NCBI GenBank assembly: GCA_964452775.1
Contig: CAYVQP010000010.1
Coordinates: forward strand, 1 to 64,000
From: JACKCB01 sp964452775
Lineage (GTDB): Bacteria; Chloroflexota; Anaerolineae; Promineifilales; Promineifilaceae
DNA: 64,000 nucleotides
Reading direction: 5' to 3'
This document shows, one piece after another, positions 17,508-25,528 of this stretch. Position 1 is the stretch's first letter, and each line of letters opens with the position of its first letter. A program made the translations under genes and the position numbers. A model generated the notes under the pieces. It had not been told where the DNA came from and searched no databases. It worked only from the letters and a program-made list of their open reading frames with translations.

Positions 17508-18905
17508 ATGAGCAAACAACGAAAGAAGAAGCAATTCTACATGCTCAGCCTGGGCTGTAGTAAGAACACCGTGGATTCGGAGGGCATGGCGACGCTGCTG
17601 GGTCGCTCGGGATTTGCCGGCGCGGCGGACCCGGAAGATGCCGGGGTGTTGATCGTGAACACCTGCGGATTCATTCAGTCGGCGAAAGAGGAATCTATCC
17701 GGGCGTTGCGCGAACTGGCGGCCGAGAAATCGCCGGATCAACTGCTAATCGCCGCCGGCTGCCTGTCGCAGCGCTACGGCCCGATGCTCATTCAGGAAGT
17801 GCCCGGCATAGACGGTGTGATCGGCACCCGGCGCTGGATGGACATCGTGCCCTTTGTGAACCAGCTGCGCCGCCGCAAGCACCCCGAGCCGCTCTATCAC
17901 CTGCCGGGCGAGGCGCAGACCGTCGGCCAGGACGAGCGCAATGTCCTGCGGGCCGCTCCACAAGGAGCCAGCGCCTATCTGAAGATCGCGGATGGCTGCC
18001 GGCGTCCCTGCGCCTTCTGCGCCATCCCTGAGATCAAGGGAACACTGGTCAGCCGGCCGGCAGAGCGGATATTACGTGAGGCGGTGGCTCTGCAAGAGGC
18101 CGGGATCCGGGAGTTGATCATCATTTCCCAGGACAGCACGGATTATGGGCATGACCTGGGAATGAAGAACGGTCTGAGCAAGCTGCTTGAGCAGACCGTC
18201 GTCGCCGCTCCGAACATTGACTGGATCCGGATCATGTATGCCTTTCCCGGCTACGTGACCGATGAACTGCTGGAGACGATGGCCCGGCGCCCGCAGATAT
18301 TGCCTTATCTCGATATCCCCTTGCAGCATGGACACCGCGAGACGTTGAAGCGCATGCGCCGGCCGGCCAATATCGAGTGGGTTTACCGCACGGTGGAGAA
18401 ACTGCGGACGGCCATGCCGGAGATCGCTATCCGCACGACGTTCATCGTGGGCTATCCGGGCGAGACGGACGAGGAGTTTGATGGGCTGATGCGTTTTGTG
18501 CAGGAGCTACGCTTCGATCGCGTGGGCGCTTTCACCTACTCGTATGAACCCTCCACACCATCCGCGACGGTCTCCTGGCAGGTGCCGGATGAGGTCAAGG
18601 AAGCGCGCCGGGACGAGCTAATGCGCGTGCAACAGCGAATCTCCCTGGAGAAGAACCAGGAACAGGTGGGCCGCGTCCTGCCCGTATTGGTGGAAGGATA
18701 TGGGGACGGAGTTAGCGTTGGCCGGAGCTATCGGGATGCGCCGGAGATCGACGGGCTGGTGTTCGTTCCCGGCGAGCTGCCGATAGGCGAGATTGTGCCC
18801 GTGCGCATTGACGGCGCGATGACTTACGACCTGACCGGCTATCCGGCAGGTGTTGCGGCCGGCTCGGCGGCGCACATCGGCATGCAGCAGATTCAGATAG
18901 GTTAG
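17508..18905 (+). CDS. rimO: Ribosomal protein S12 methylthiotransferase RimO
   Basis: 465 residues from ATG 17508; a GTG two codons upstream (17502) is an alternative. The N-terminal methylthiotransferase domain carries the conserved cysteines (LGCSKNTVDSEGM and NTCGF), the radical SAM domain has the CxxxCxxC cluster motif in DGCRRPCAFCAIP (near residue 164), and a C-terminal TRAM domain closes the protein. RimO adds a methylthio group to an aspartate of ribosomal protein S12. The STDYGHDLG and GYPGETDEEF segments favour RimO over the related tRNA enzyme MiaB. The stop lies two bases before the GTG of the thioredoxin gene, so the two are co-transcribed. Confidence 0.93.
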   Translation: MSKQRKKKQFYMLSLGCSKNTVDSEGMATLLGRSGFAGAADPEDAGVLIVNTCGFIQSAKEESIRALRELAAEKSPDQLLIAAGCLSQRYGPMLIQEVPGIDGVIGTRRWMDIVPFVNQLRRRKHPEPLYHLPGEAQTVGQDERNVLRAAPQGASAYLKIADGCRRPCAFCAIPEIKGTLVSRPAERILREAVALQEAGIRELIIISQDSTDYGHDLGMKNGLSKLLEQTVVAAPNIDWIRIMYAFPGYVTDELLETMARRPQILPYLDIPLQHGHRETLKRMRRPANIEWVYRTVEKLRTAMPEIAIRTTFIVGYPGETDEEFDGLMRFVQELRFDRVGAFTYSYEPSTPSATVSWQVPDEVKEARRDELMRVQQRISLEKNQEQVGRVLPVLVEGYGDGVSVGRSYRDAPEIDGLVFVPGELPIGEIVPVRIDGAMTYDLTGYPAGVAAGSAAHIGMQQIQIG

Positions 18906-18907
18906 CT

Positions 18908-19450
18908 GTGGACACCAGCCGCTTCGTTAAAGTCGTATTGATCCTGGCGGTGACGCTGCTTGGGACAGCCTGGATCGTGCAGTCGCGCGAGGAAGCGAAT
19001 ATCGCTCCGGTGGATGGGCTGGCAGAAGCGCCGATGGCCGGCTACGCCGCGCCCGAGTTTACCCTGACTTCGGCGACCGGCGAGACAGTCTCGCTGAGTG
19101 ACTTCAGGGGAAAGCCGGTGGTGTTGAACTTCTGGGCCACCTGGTGTCCCCCCTGCCGGGCCGAAATCCCATTCTTCGAGAGTGTGGGGCAGCAATATGC
19201 CGATCAAGTCGTTGTCCTGGGTATCAACGATGGCGAAAGCCTGACTACCATCAACGCATTTATGACGGAATTCGATATGACCTACCCGGTGCTATTGGAC
19301 AGCGAAAGCCGGGTGACAATTCAATATCGCGTGATGGCGCTCCCTTCGACAATCTTCATTGATAGCGACGGCATCATACAAGAGGTGTTTCCCGGCATTG
19401 TCAATCAGGCGGTATTGGAGTCGCGCATCGAGGCGTTGCTGGGGAGGTAG
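18908..19450 (+). CDS. TlpA/ResA-like membrane-anchored thioredoxin
   Basis: 180 residues starting with GTG. A hydrophobic N-terminus (residues ~7-22) exports or anchors the protein. The thioredoxin fold carries the redox motif WATWCPPCRAE at residues ~78-88 with CPPC active-site cysteines, and the cis-Pro (ALPSTIF) is present. Such proteins reduce or exchange disulfides outside the membrane, for example in cytochrome c maturation, but no cytochrome gene is nearby. It follows rimO almost directly and is followed by an Lgt-like gene after six bases. Confidence 0.9.
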   Translation: MDTSRFVKVVLILAVTLLGTAWIVQSREEANIAPVDGLAEAPMAGYAAPEFTLTSATGETVSLSDFRGKPVVLNFWATWCPPCRAEIPFFESVGQQYADQVVVLGINDGESLTTINAFMTEFDMTYPVLLDSESRVTIQYRVMALPSTIFIDSDGIIQEVFPGIVNQAVLESRIEALLGR

Positions 19451-19456
19451 TTCGCG

Positions 19457-20245
19457 ATGTGGCCCACACTGCAGCTTGGGCCGCTGGTAATCCCCACCGG
19501 CGGCCTGGTGCTTATCCTGGGGGTGTGGCTGGCGTTGTCTGTGGTGGAGCGGGCAGCGATACGGCTGGAGTTGGACGTGCCCGCTACCTATGGCGTCGCG
19601 ATGGTAACGCTGATTGCCGGCTTCGTGGGAGCGCGCTTGGTCTTCGTGCTTCTGCACTGGGAGGCTTATCTGCAGAATCCCCTGGGCATTCTTTGGCCGT
19701 TGACCAGCGGGTTTGACTTCTGGGGTGGGTTGTTGATTGGCGGGCTTGCCGGGATGTACTATGGGCGCTGGAAGCGGTTGCCGTTAGCAGCCACGCTGGA
19801 CGCCCTTGTCCCCGGCTTGCTGGTAGCGTTGATCAGCGTCAGCCTGGCGGACTTTCTCGCCGGCCCCGGCTACGGCGACGAGACGCAGTTGCCCTGGAGC
19901 GTAAACCTCTTCGGGGTCAGGCGGCATCCGGTGCAGCTCTATGAAATGTTGGTGGGCGGGATCGCACTGTTGGCCTGGCGGGTAGCGGTGCGGCGGGGCC
20001 CGCGCCATGGCGATCCCTTTCTAGTTGCCGTGGCTGCCTATTGTGCCGGACGCTTGCTGGTGGATGCCTTTCGCGCTGACAGCCCGCTGGTTGCAGGGGG
20101 GTATCATCTGGTGCAAATTGCCAGCCTGGCGATCATGATCATTGCACTGGCGCTGCTTGCGCGGCAGCCTGCTGTGGGCGAGGAGCCGTTGGACGGGGTA
20201 GACGCCGGTGGTGTAGTCGCCCCGGACATTGGCGCCGACGACTGA
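19457..20245 (+). CDS. Divergent Lgt-family membrane protein
   Basis: 262 residues with about seven membrane helices and an overall Lgt (prolipoprotein diacylglyceryl transferase) pattern: GARLVFVLLH in the region of the conserved GxR, RHPVQLYEML matching the HPxQLYE signature, and AGRLLVDAFR near the end. Two key parts differ. The HGG-L-IG segment that holds the essential histidine of Lgt reads FDFWGGLLIGG, and the GRxxNFxNxE segment is replaced by SLADFLAGPGYG. It may therefore be an inactive or differently acting paralogue. A strong Shine-Dalgarno (GGGGAGGTAG) overlaps the stop of the thioredoxin gene, so the pair is coupled. Confidence 0.75.
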   Translation: MWPTLQLGPLVIPTGGLVLILGVWLALSVVERAAIRLELDVPATYGVAMVTLIAGFVGARLVFVLLHWEAYLQNPLGILWPLTSGFDFWGGLLIGGLAGMYYGRWKRLPLAATLDALVPGLLVALISVSLADFLAGPGYGDETQLPWSVNLFGVRRHPVQLYEMLVGGIALLAWRVAVRRGPRHGDPFLVAVAAYCAGRLLVDAFRADSPLVAGGYHLVQIASLAIMIIALALLARQPAVGEEPLDGVDAGGVVAPDIGADD

Positions 20246-20436
20246 AGTATTCGGCTGGCTTTTTCAATTGCACAAGGGTGAATGGAGCGATGAGCCGGTC
20301 GCGCGAAATGGATTTTCGCGTTACGGCGGCGACTTTGGAGGTAGCTTGCCGCTCCCAGGGGCTTGCGCTAAACTTTGCCGCGTGCCCGGAGGGGCCTCTG
20401 CTGGTAGTGAAAGGTCAGGAGATAGGAAATACAACC

Positions 20437-21129
20437 ATGTTCGAAGTTGATGGTGTATACGCCAATCGCAATGGAAAGTACCGGGTATTGGCGCTCGATC
20501 CACCCAAGATGTTGGTCCGTTTTGAAGACGGCACGGAAACGAGCTTGAATATAGGCATCCAGCAACGCATTTGGGAGAACATCAGGGCAGAGCTTGACTT
20601 CGAAGAAAGCCGGCGCGCGTCACGCGCCGCGCGCAGCGCCAGGACCGATGGATCGGCCTTCTTCATCAAGTCAGTCAGCATGATGGCGCAGGAAGAGATT
20701 TCAGCGCCGACCTGGCGGGAAAAGATGACTATGGTCACGAAGCCGGGTCCGGTGATTCCGATGGGTAGCCGAATCATCTACTATGACGTCGAAGCCAGGA
20801 CGTTTTTCGCGGTAGCGACCGTGATCGGCGAAGCCACTGACAAGCCGCCTAAAGGCTTCTTCTTCCCCGGCAGAGATCTGGAGGATTTCACCTTCTACCC
20901 TATTGACATGGACACCTACATCCAGAATCTGGAACATGCGGTTTCAGTAGATGGCGTGGAGCTGGAAAGCCTGCCCGATTACAAGACCCATCTGGCCAAG
21001 CCGGAGACTTACTCTCTCATCAGCGAAGATGACTTTGAGTTACTGGCGGAGTTGCTGACGGAAGTGACTGAGGAAGAGGAAGAGGAAGACGAGGACCTGG
21101 ACGAAGAGGAAGAGGAACTCGAAGAATAG
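20437..21129 (+). CDS. Tudor-like plus EVE-like domain protein with acidic tail
   Basis: 230 residues from ATG 20437, which follows AGGAGATAGG at a normal distance. The frame is open back to 20278, but the residues there look unstructured and the ribosome binding site favours 20437. Residues ~2-45 (FEVDGVYANRNGKYRVLALD) resemble a small SH3/Tudor-type barrel. Residues ~85-190 with GPVIPMGSRIIYYDVEARTFFAVATVIGEA resemble an EVE/PUA-like fold, a family that binds modified bases in nucleic acids. The last ~25 residues are nearly all Glu/Asp. It ends two bases before metG and may act in RNA or tRNA biology. The domain assignment is by eye and tentative. Confidence 0.65.
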   Translation: MFEVDGVYANRNGKYRVLALDPPKMLVRFEDGTETSLNIGIQQRIWENIRAELDFEESRRASRAARSARTDGSAFFIKSVSMMAQEEISAPTWREKMTMVTKPGPVIPMGSRIIYYDVEARTFFAVATVIGEATDKPPKGFFFPGRDLEDFTFYPIDMDTYIQNLEHAVSVDGVELESLPDYKTHLAKPETYSLISEDDFELLAELLTEVTEEEEEEDEDLDEEEEELEE

Positions 21130-21130
21130 T

Positions 21131-22915
21131 ATGGCTGACGCTGAGCATATACTGGTCTGCGTAGCCTGGCCCTACGCCAACGCGGACATTCACCAGGGCA
21201 ATGTGACCGGCTCTTATTTGCCGGCTGATATTTACGCCCGCTTCCACCGGCTGAAGGGCAACCATGTGCTGATGGTTTCCGGTTCGGACAGTCACGGCAC
21301 GCCGGTGACGGTTAAGGCGGATGAGCTGGGCCAGAGCGCGCAGGAGGTGTTTGAGTATTTTCACCTGCGTTTCCTGGAGCTTTATCAGCGAATGGGCCTG
21401 AGCTACGACCTGTTCACCCACACGAACACGGAGAATCATCACCGCGTATCGCAAGATATCTTCCTGGCGCTGTTGGCTAACGGCTACCTGTACAAGCAGT
21501 TCACCTTGCAGATGTACTCAGCTAAGAGCCAGCGCTTTCTGCCGGATCGCTATGTGGAAGGGATCTGCCCGAATTGCGGCTACCAGCGGGCGCGCGGCGA
21601 CCAGTGCGACAACTGCAATACCCTCTTTGAGAGCGCTGCCGAGTTGTTGTCTCCACACAGCAAGCTGGACGATAGCGCCCTGGAGCTGCGCGAGACAGAG
21701 CACTTCTTCCTCGATTTGCCGAAGCTGGCTGATGATGGTCTGGCTGATTGGTTGCGGGAGGATAAGGCGTACTGGCGACCGCAAGTAATCAATTTTGCGC
21801 GTAACCTGGTGCTTAGCGAGGGGCTGCACGGGCGAGCGGTGACCCGTGACCTGGATTGGGGGGTGGCCGTGCCCGTGGAAGGATATGAGCATAAGGTGCT
21901 CTATGTCTGGTTTGAGGCGGTCATCGGCTATCTGTCAGCCAGCATTGAGTGGGCGCACAACCAGGGCACGCCGGATGCCTGGAAGGCGTGGTGGTATGAT
22001 CCGGCAGCGCGAACGGTCTACTTTATCGGCAAGGATAACATCCCGTTTCATGCGGTGATTTGGCCGGCGCAATTGCTGGGCGTGGGCCGGCTCTATGAAG
22101 ATGACCCGCAAAAACATCTCAATCTGCCGTATGATGTGCCGGCCAACGAGTTCATGAACATGGAGGGGCGCAAGATCAGCGGCAGCCACAATTGGGGCGT
22201 GTGGATGTTGGATGCTCTGGAGCGCCACGACCCCGACCCGCTGCGCTACTACCTGACAATCCAAATGCCCGAGACGCGGGACAGCGATTGGAGCTGGGAA
22301 GGATATGTGACGCGCAACAATAATGAGCTGGTGGCCAACTGGGGCAATCTGGCTAATCGCGTGCTGTTGATGATCCAGCGCTATTTCCAGGGGGTTGTGC
22401 CGGATCCTGGCGAATTGCGTGACGCCGACAAAGCGCTGTTGCAGCAGATGGAGGCAGGTATGGAGCAGGTCGCTTTGCTCTATGACGCCTGCAAGTTTCG
22501 CGCCGCTTCCCAGGAATGCATGGCGCTGGCGACGGCCGTCAATCAATACCTGGAAGAAATGAGTCCCTGGACGACGGCAAAGGGCGACCTTGAGGCCACC
22601 GGCAAGACATTGTACACGGCGCTACAGGCGATTAATGCCTTGAAGATTATGTTTGCGCCGATTCTGCCCTTTTCCAGCGGGCAGTTGCACAGGATGATGG
22701 GGGAGCCGGGCAACCTCAGCGGGACGCAGATCGTCGAGAGCTATGCCGAGCCTTCGCGAAGCCATGTGGCGCTGACCTATGACGGATCTCCGGCCACCGC
22801 GCGCTGGGAGGCGGTTACCATCCCGCCGGGAAGGGTGCTGCCGAAGCCGGAGCCGCTCTTCAAGAAGCTGGATCTGGCGATTGTTGACGAGGAATTGTCC
22901 CGATTGAAGCGGTAG
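21131..22915 (+). CDS. metG: Methionyl-tRNA synthetase
   Basis: 594 residues. The catalytic Rossmann domain begins AWPYANADIHQGN, in which the usual HIGH signature reads HQGN. The CP domain carries one zinc knuckle (CPNCGYQRARGDQCDNC, near residues 143-159), YVWFEAVIGY is typical of MetRS, and the KMSKS loop reads GRKISGS. The anticodon-binding helical domain follows and there is no C-terminal tRNA-binding (EMAP-like) domain. The enzyme charges initiator and elongator tRNA-Met. The two altered signatures keep the Gly and Lys but change the second His and the Met/Lys positions; I believe related Chloroflexota enzymes share this, which I could not check. ATG 21131 lies two bases after the upstream gene. 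Confidence 0.93.
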   Translation: MADAEHILVCVAWPYANADIHQGNVTGSYLPADIYARFHRLKGNHVLMVSGSDSHGTPVTVKADELGQSAQEVFEYFHLRFLELYQRMGLSYDLFTHTNTENHHRVSQDIFLALLANGYLYKQFTLQMYSAKSQRFLPDRYVEGICPNCGYQRARGDQCDNCNTLFESAAELLSPHSKLDDSALELRETEHFFLDLPKLADDGLADWLREDKAYWRPQVINFARNLVLSEGLHGRAVTRDLDWGVAVPVEGYEHKVLYVWFEAVIGYLSASIEWAHNQGTPDAWKAWWYDPAARTVYFIGKDNIPFHAVIWPAQLLGVGRLYEDDPQKHLNLPYDVPANEFMNMEGRKISGSHNWGVWMLDALERHDPDPLRYYLTIQMPETRDSDWSWEGYVTRNNNELVANWGNLANRVLLMIQRYFQGVVPDPGELRDADKALLQQMEAGMEQVALLYDACKFRAASQECMALATAVNQYLEEMSPWTTAKGDLEATGKTLYTALQAINALKIMFAPILPFSSGQLHRMMGEPGNLSGTQIVESYAEPSRSHVALTYDGSPATARWEAVTIPPGRVLPKPEPLFKKLDLAIVDEELSRLKR

Positions 22916-22930
22916 CCTGAAGAAGGCCGG

Positions 22931-23707
22931 TCACCGAAAGAGCAGGGGAGCAATGTTGGCCCCTTCACCCGGCTGCAGTACCAGGACTTTTACCTGCGGG
23001 GCCCGGCGGGCAGCGTGACTGGCGAACAGGCGGGGAGGGCGGCGCAGTGTGTTCTTACTTAGCCGGCCCATGCCGATGGGATGAAACGTCCCCCAGTGGA
23101 TCGGTACAGCCACTTTGGGTTGCAGGAGCGTGAGCGCCTCGGCTGCCCGTTCCGCGTCCATGTGCCCGGGGCCGAGGCTGAGTCCCCAACCCCAGACGGG
23201 CAACAGAGCCAGATCGAGATCCTCGGATAGCTGAGCCATGCCGGCGAAGATGTCGGTATCGCCGGGGAAATAAGTGACGTGGGAGCCTTTGATCAGGTAG
23301 CCCAGGCTATCCGCATTGCGTCCAAAGGGTAGTCGCATGTTACCATGGTCGGCGTAGGTAGCCGTGATTGTCAGCGGCCCGACCTGGGCGTGGTCGCCTA
23401 CGTCCACTTCAACGATTCGCTGGAAGCCTTCCCGGCGCAGTAGGGTGGCCGAGCCGGTCGGGGCGATAAAGTGTGTCTTTGAATCAAGGTGGCGGAGGGA
23501 GGCGCGATCAAAGTGATCCCAATGCAGGTGTGAGATCAATACCGCGTCGATATCTTTGTAAAGGTCGTAAGTGACGGGCAAGGCGCGCCGCCGCAAGTGG
23601 GAAACCCGTGAGCGCAGTAGCGGGTCGGTGAGCAGCCGGACGCCATCCATTTCGAGTAACAGCGTCGCGTGGCCGACATAGGTCAGATGTAGTTTAGGAT
23701 CGATCAT
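22931..23707 (-). CDS. Metallo-beta-lactamase-fold hydrolase
   Basis: 258 residues from ATG 23707; a GTG at 23719 is in frame as an alternative. The zinc-binding HxHxDH motif is clear (SHLHWDHFD, near residue 64), with further ligands in TYADHGN, GDTD and PIHWGTFHP. The pattern matches the UlaG/NAPE-PLD-like branch that acts on phosphodiester or lactone bonds, but the substrate cannot be told. It is convergent with metG (16 bases between stops) and lies downstream of the universal stress protein gene on the same strand. Confidence 0.85.
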   Translation of the reverse strand: MIDPKLHLTYVGHATLLLEMDGVRLLTDPLLRSRVSHLRRRALPVTYDLYKDIDAVLISHLHWDHFDRASLRHLDSKTHFIAPTGSATLLRREGFQRIVEVDVGDHAQVGPLTITATYADHGNMRLPFGRNADSLGYLIKGSHVTYFPGDTDIFAGMAQLSEDLDLALLPVWGWGLSLGPGHMDAERAAEALTLLQPKVAVPIHWGTFHPIGMGRLSKNTLRRPPRLFASHAARRAPQVKVLVLQPGEGANIAPLLFR

Positions 23708-23860
23708 TGAGGGCAGCACATAGCCGGCGATTCCCGCGGAATAGGCTTGGGCAATTCACCCAAGATGCCTTACTTCAGGAATCTAACAGCATCCGGCCCG
23801 CGCGGCAAGCAAATGTTGGCATTGCGTTGGTGAATGACCAGCCCGGCAGGGAGCGACAAG

Positions 23861-24772
23861 CTATCGCAGCTCTTCAACGCTCGGGCGTATGATCATGACG
23901 TTGCCATGTGCGCCGCGCATAACCTTCTCCGCGACACTGCCATAGACCCAACGGCGCAGGCCGCCGCGACCGTGTGTGGCCATCACAATCAACTCGTAAC
24001 CCTGCGCCTGGGCGTAGTCAAGAATGGTGTGGGCCGGCGAACCCTCCATAGCTGCCACACGGATTTCCTGACCAGGCAACTCTGACTGCCGGGCCAGGCT
24101 CTGCAAATAGGCCAACGCGGGTTCTCCGCCGTCCTCGTGCAAATTGGTATCCTTTCCCTGTTCGGTCCAATCAAGTAGCACGTGATCGTCGCCGGCCAGT
24201 TCCCCGGCCTGGTAGACGCGCAGCAGACAGACGCCGGCCCCCAGGCAGCGCGCGACCTCCAGGCCGCGGGCCAGCGCCTTGTGCGACAGCTCAGAACCAT
24301 CAACGGTGATCAGCACGTTCCGCATCGGTTCCTCAGAGCGCATGACGAGGACCGGACAGCGTGCGCCGCGCAAGACTTTTTCGGTGACGCTGCCCAGCAT
24401 CCAGCGAGTCAGGCCGGAATAACCGTGGGTAGACATGATGATCAGGTCGATACCGTCTTCTTCAGCGACGTCAACGATCGTGCCGGCTTCGTCTCCTTCC
24501 AACAGTCGCAGATAGATGTTGTGCTCGGAGTGCGCGGCCTGCAGAGCCTGCAAGTAGGAGTGAGCTTCTTCGCGGGCCGACTTCTGAAGGTTCTCATCCC
24601 AGAGCAAAACTTCGGCCCCGGCCAAATCAGGGAGGATCACTTGCTGATGGGTGGTGGGGACGCGCAACAAGTAGATGCTGCTGCCCGCCCACCTGGCCAG
24701 AGTCAAGGCGGGCTTGAGAGCCATTTCAGCAAGTGGGGAGCCGTCCAGCGGCACCAGGATCTTCGCGAACAT
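23861..24772 (-). CDS. Universal stress protein with two UspA domains
   Basis: 303 residues made of two consecutive UspA domains (~1-147 and ~150-300). Each carries an ATP-binding glycine motif: STHGYSGLTRWMLGSV in the first and ATHGRGGLRRWVYGSV in the second, so both domains probably bind ATP. Each domain starts with a typical strand (KILVPLDGS, NVLITVDGS). Such proteins help survival under starvation or stress in the cytoplasm. A strong ribosome binding site (GGAGGAGGAAG) precedes the ATG. Its upstream side is the repeat-flanked gap at 24842. Confidence 0.93.
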   Translation of the reverse strand: MFAKILVPLDGSPLAEMALKPALTLARWAGSSIYLLRVPTTHQQVILPDLAGAEVLLWDENLQKSAREEAHSYLQALQAAHSEHNIYLRLLEGDEAGTIVDVAEEDGIDLIIMSTHGYSGLTRWMLGSVTEKVLRGARCPVLVMRSEEPMRNVLITVDGSELSHKALARGLEVARCLGAGVCLLRVYQAGELAGDDHVLLDWTEQGKDTNLHEDGGEPALAYLQSLARQSELPGQEIRVAAMEGSPAHTILDYAQAQGYELIVMATHGRGGLRRWVYGSVAEKVMRGAHGNVMIIRPSVEELR

Positions 24773-24809
24773 CGTCTTCCTCCTCCGTAACTCGAATTTC
24801 CAATTCGAC

Positions 24810-24833
24810 GCCGATTTGAAAAATCGGGTTACA
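24810..24833. repeat. Left copy of 24-bp direct repeat flanking scaffold gap
   Basis: Contains the hairpin CCGATTT-GAA-AAATCGG (24811-24827). An identical 24-base copy stands at 24942-24965. A second small hairpin (CGAATT-tcc-AATTCG) is just to its left. Confidence 0.9.
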
Positions 24834-24841
24834 TTTGCGCT

Positions 24842-24941
24842 NNNNNNNNNNNNNNNNNNNNNNNNNNNNNNNNNNNNNNNNNNNNNNNNNNNNNNNNNNN
24901 NNNNNNNNNNNNNNNNNNNNNNNNNNNNNNNNNNNNNNNNN
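24842..24941. other. Scaffold gap (100 N)
   Basis: A fixed-length gap of unknown true size. Because the same repeat stands on both sides, a tandem repeat array is the likely reason the assembly broke here. Confidence 0.95.
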
Positions 24942-24965
24942 GCCGATTTGAAAAATCGGGTTACA
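24942..24965. repeat. Right copy of 24-bp direct repeat flanking scaffold gap
   Basis: Identical to 24810-24833. Its last bases supply the TAA stop codon (minus strand, 24963-24961) of the adjacent oxidoreductase subunit gene. Confidence 0.9.
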
Positions 24966-25527
24966 AGTGTGTTTGTAGGTGAGCGACCTGCTGCAGGCCT
25001 AACTGGTAGCCCTGCTCCAGTACCGCGATGTTGCCGGGCAGGAGATGCGCCTTCGCTCCGGCGAGTTGCTTTTCCAGCACACGAATGATTGAACTCAGCG
25101 GCAACACTGATTGCGCACCCAACATGGCCCCAAGCGCAGCCATGTTGAGCATTTTACTCGCGCCGTGATTTTCGGCGATCTCATTGGCCGGGACAAGGAT
25201 GTAGGTGATGTCCTGCCGGCTTTGACTTATCCCGATGAGCGATGTGTTGACCACCAATATTCCGCCCGGCGCAACCAGCGGTTCGTACTTCTCGGCGGAA
25301 GGCTTGTTTAGCACAATGGCGATGTCGGGCCGGGCCACTATTGGGGCGCCAATCGGCTCGTCGCTGATGATGACCGTACAGTTAGCCGTGCCGCCGCGCA
25401 TTTCCGGCCCGTATGATGGGATCCAGGTGACATGTAGCCCTTCATCCATGCCGGCGTAAGCCAACAGTTGCCCGGCAAACAACACCCCTTGCCCGCCGAA
25501 ACCTGCAATGACAATCGAGGTATCCAT
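24961..25527 (-). CDS. 2-oxoacid:ferredoxin oxidoreductase, gamma subunit
   Basis: 188 residues from ATG 25527, which has GGAGTTGAA upstream; the longer frame to 25578 overlaps the aminotransferase gene and is less likely. The start IVIAGFGGQGVLFAGQLLAYAG is the signature of the gamma (PFOR/KOR-type) subunit, followed by SYGPEMRGGTANCTV. It works with the alpha, beta and ferredoxin subunits encoded upstream to split a 2-oxoacid into acyl-CoA and CO2 while reducing ferredoxin. The gene order is unusual because an aminotransferase separates it from the other subunits. The stop codon lies in the 24-bp repeat. Confidence 0.92.
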   Translation of the reverse strand: MDTSIVIAGFGGQGVLFAGQLLAYAGMDEGLHVTWIPSYGPEMRGGTANCTVIISDEPIGAPIVARPDIAIVLNKPSAEKYEPLVAPGGILVVNTSLIGISQSRQDITYILVPANEIAENHGASKMLNMAALGAMLGAQSVLPLSSIIRVLEKQLAGAKAHLLPGNIAVLEQGYQLGLQQVAHLQTHL

Positions 25528-25528
25528 T

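Noticed and set aside
20278..20436. N-terminal extension of the EVE-like protein
   Set aside because: The ribosome binding site and the first structured residues point to ATG 20437.
24810..24965. CRISPR array across the gap
   Set aside because: Only two copies are visible, the repeat is AT-rich with a short hairpin, the flanking sequences are short and no cas gene is near; a simple hairpin repeat array is as likely.
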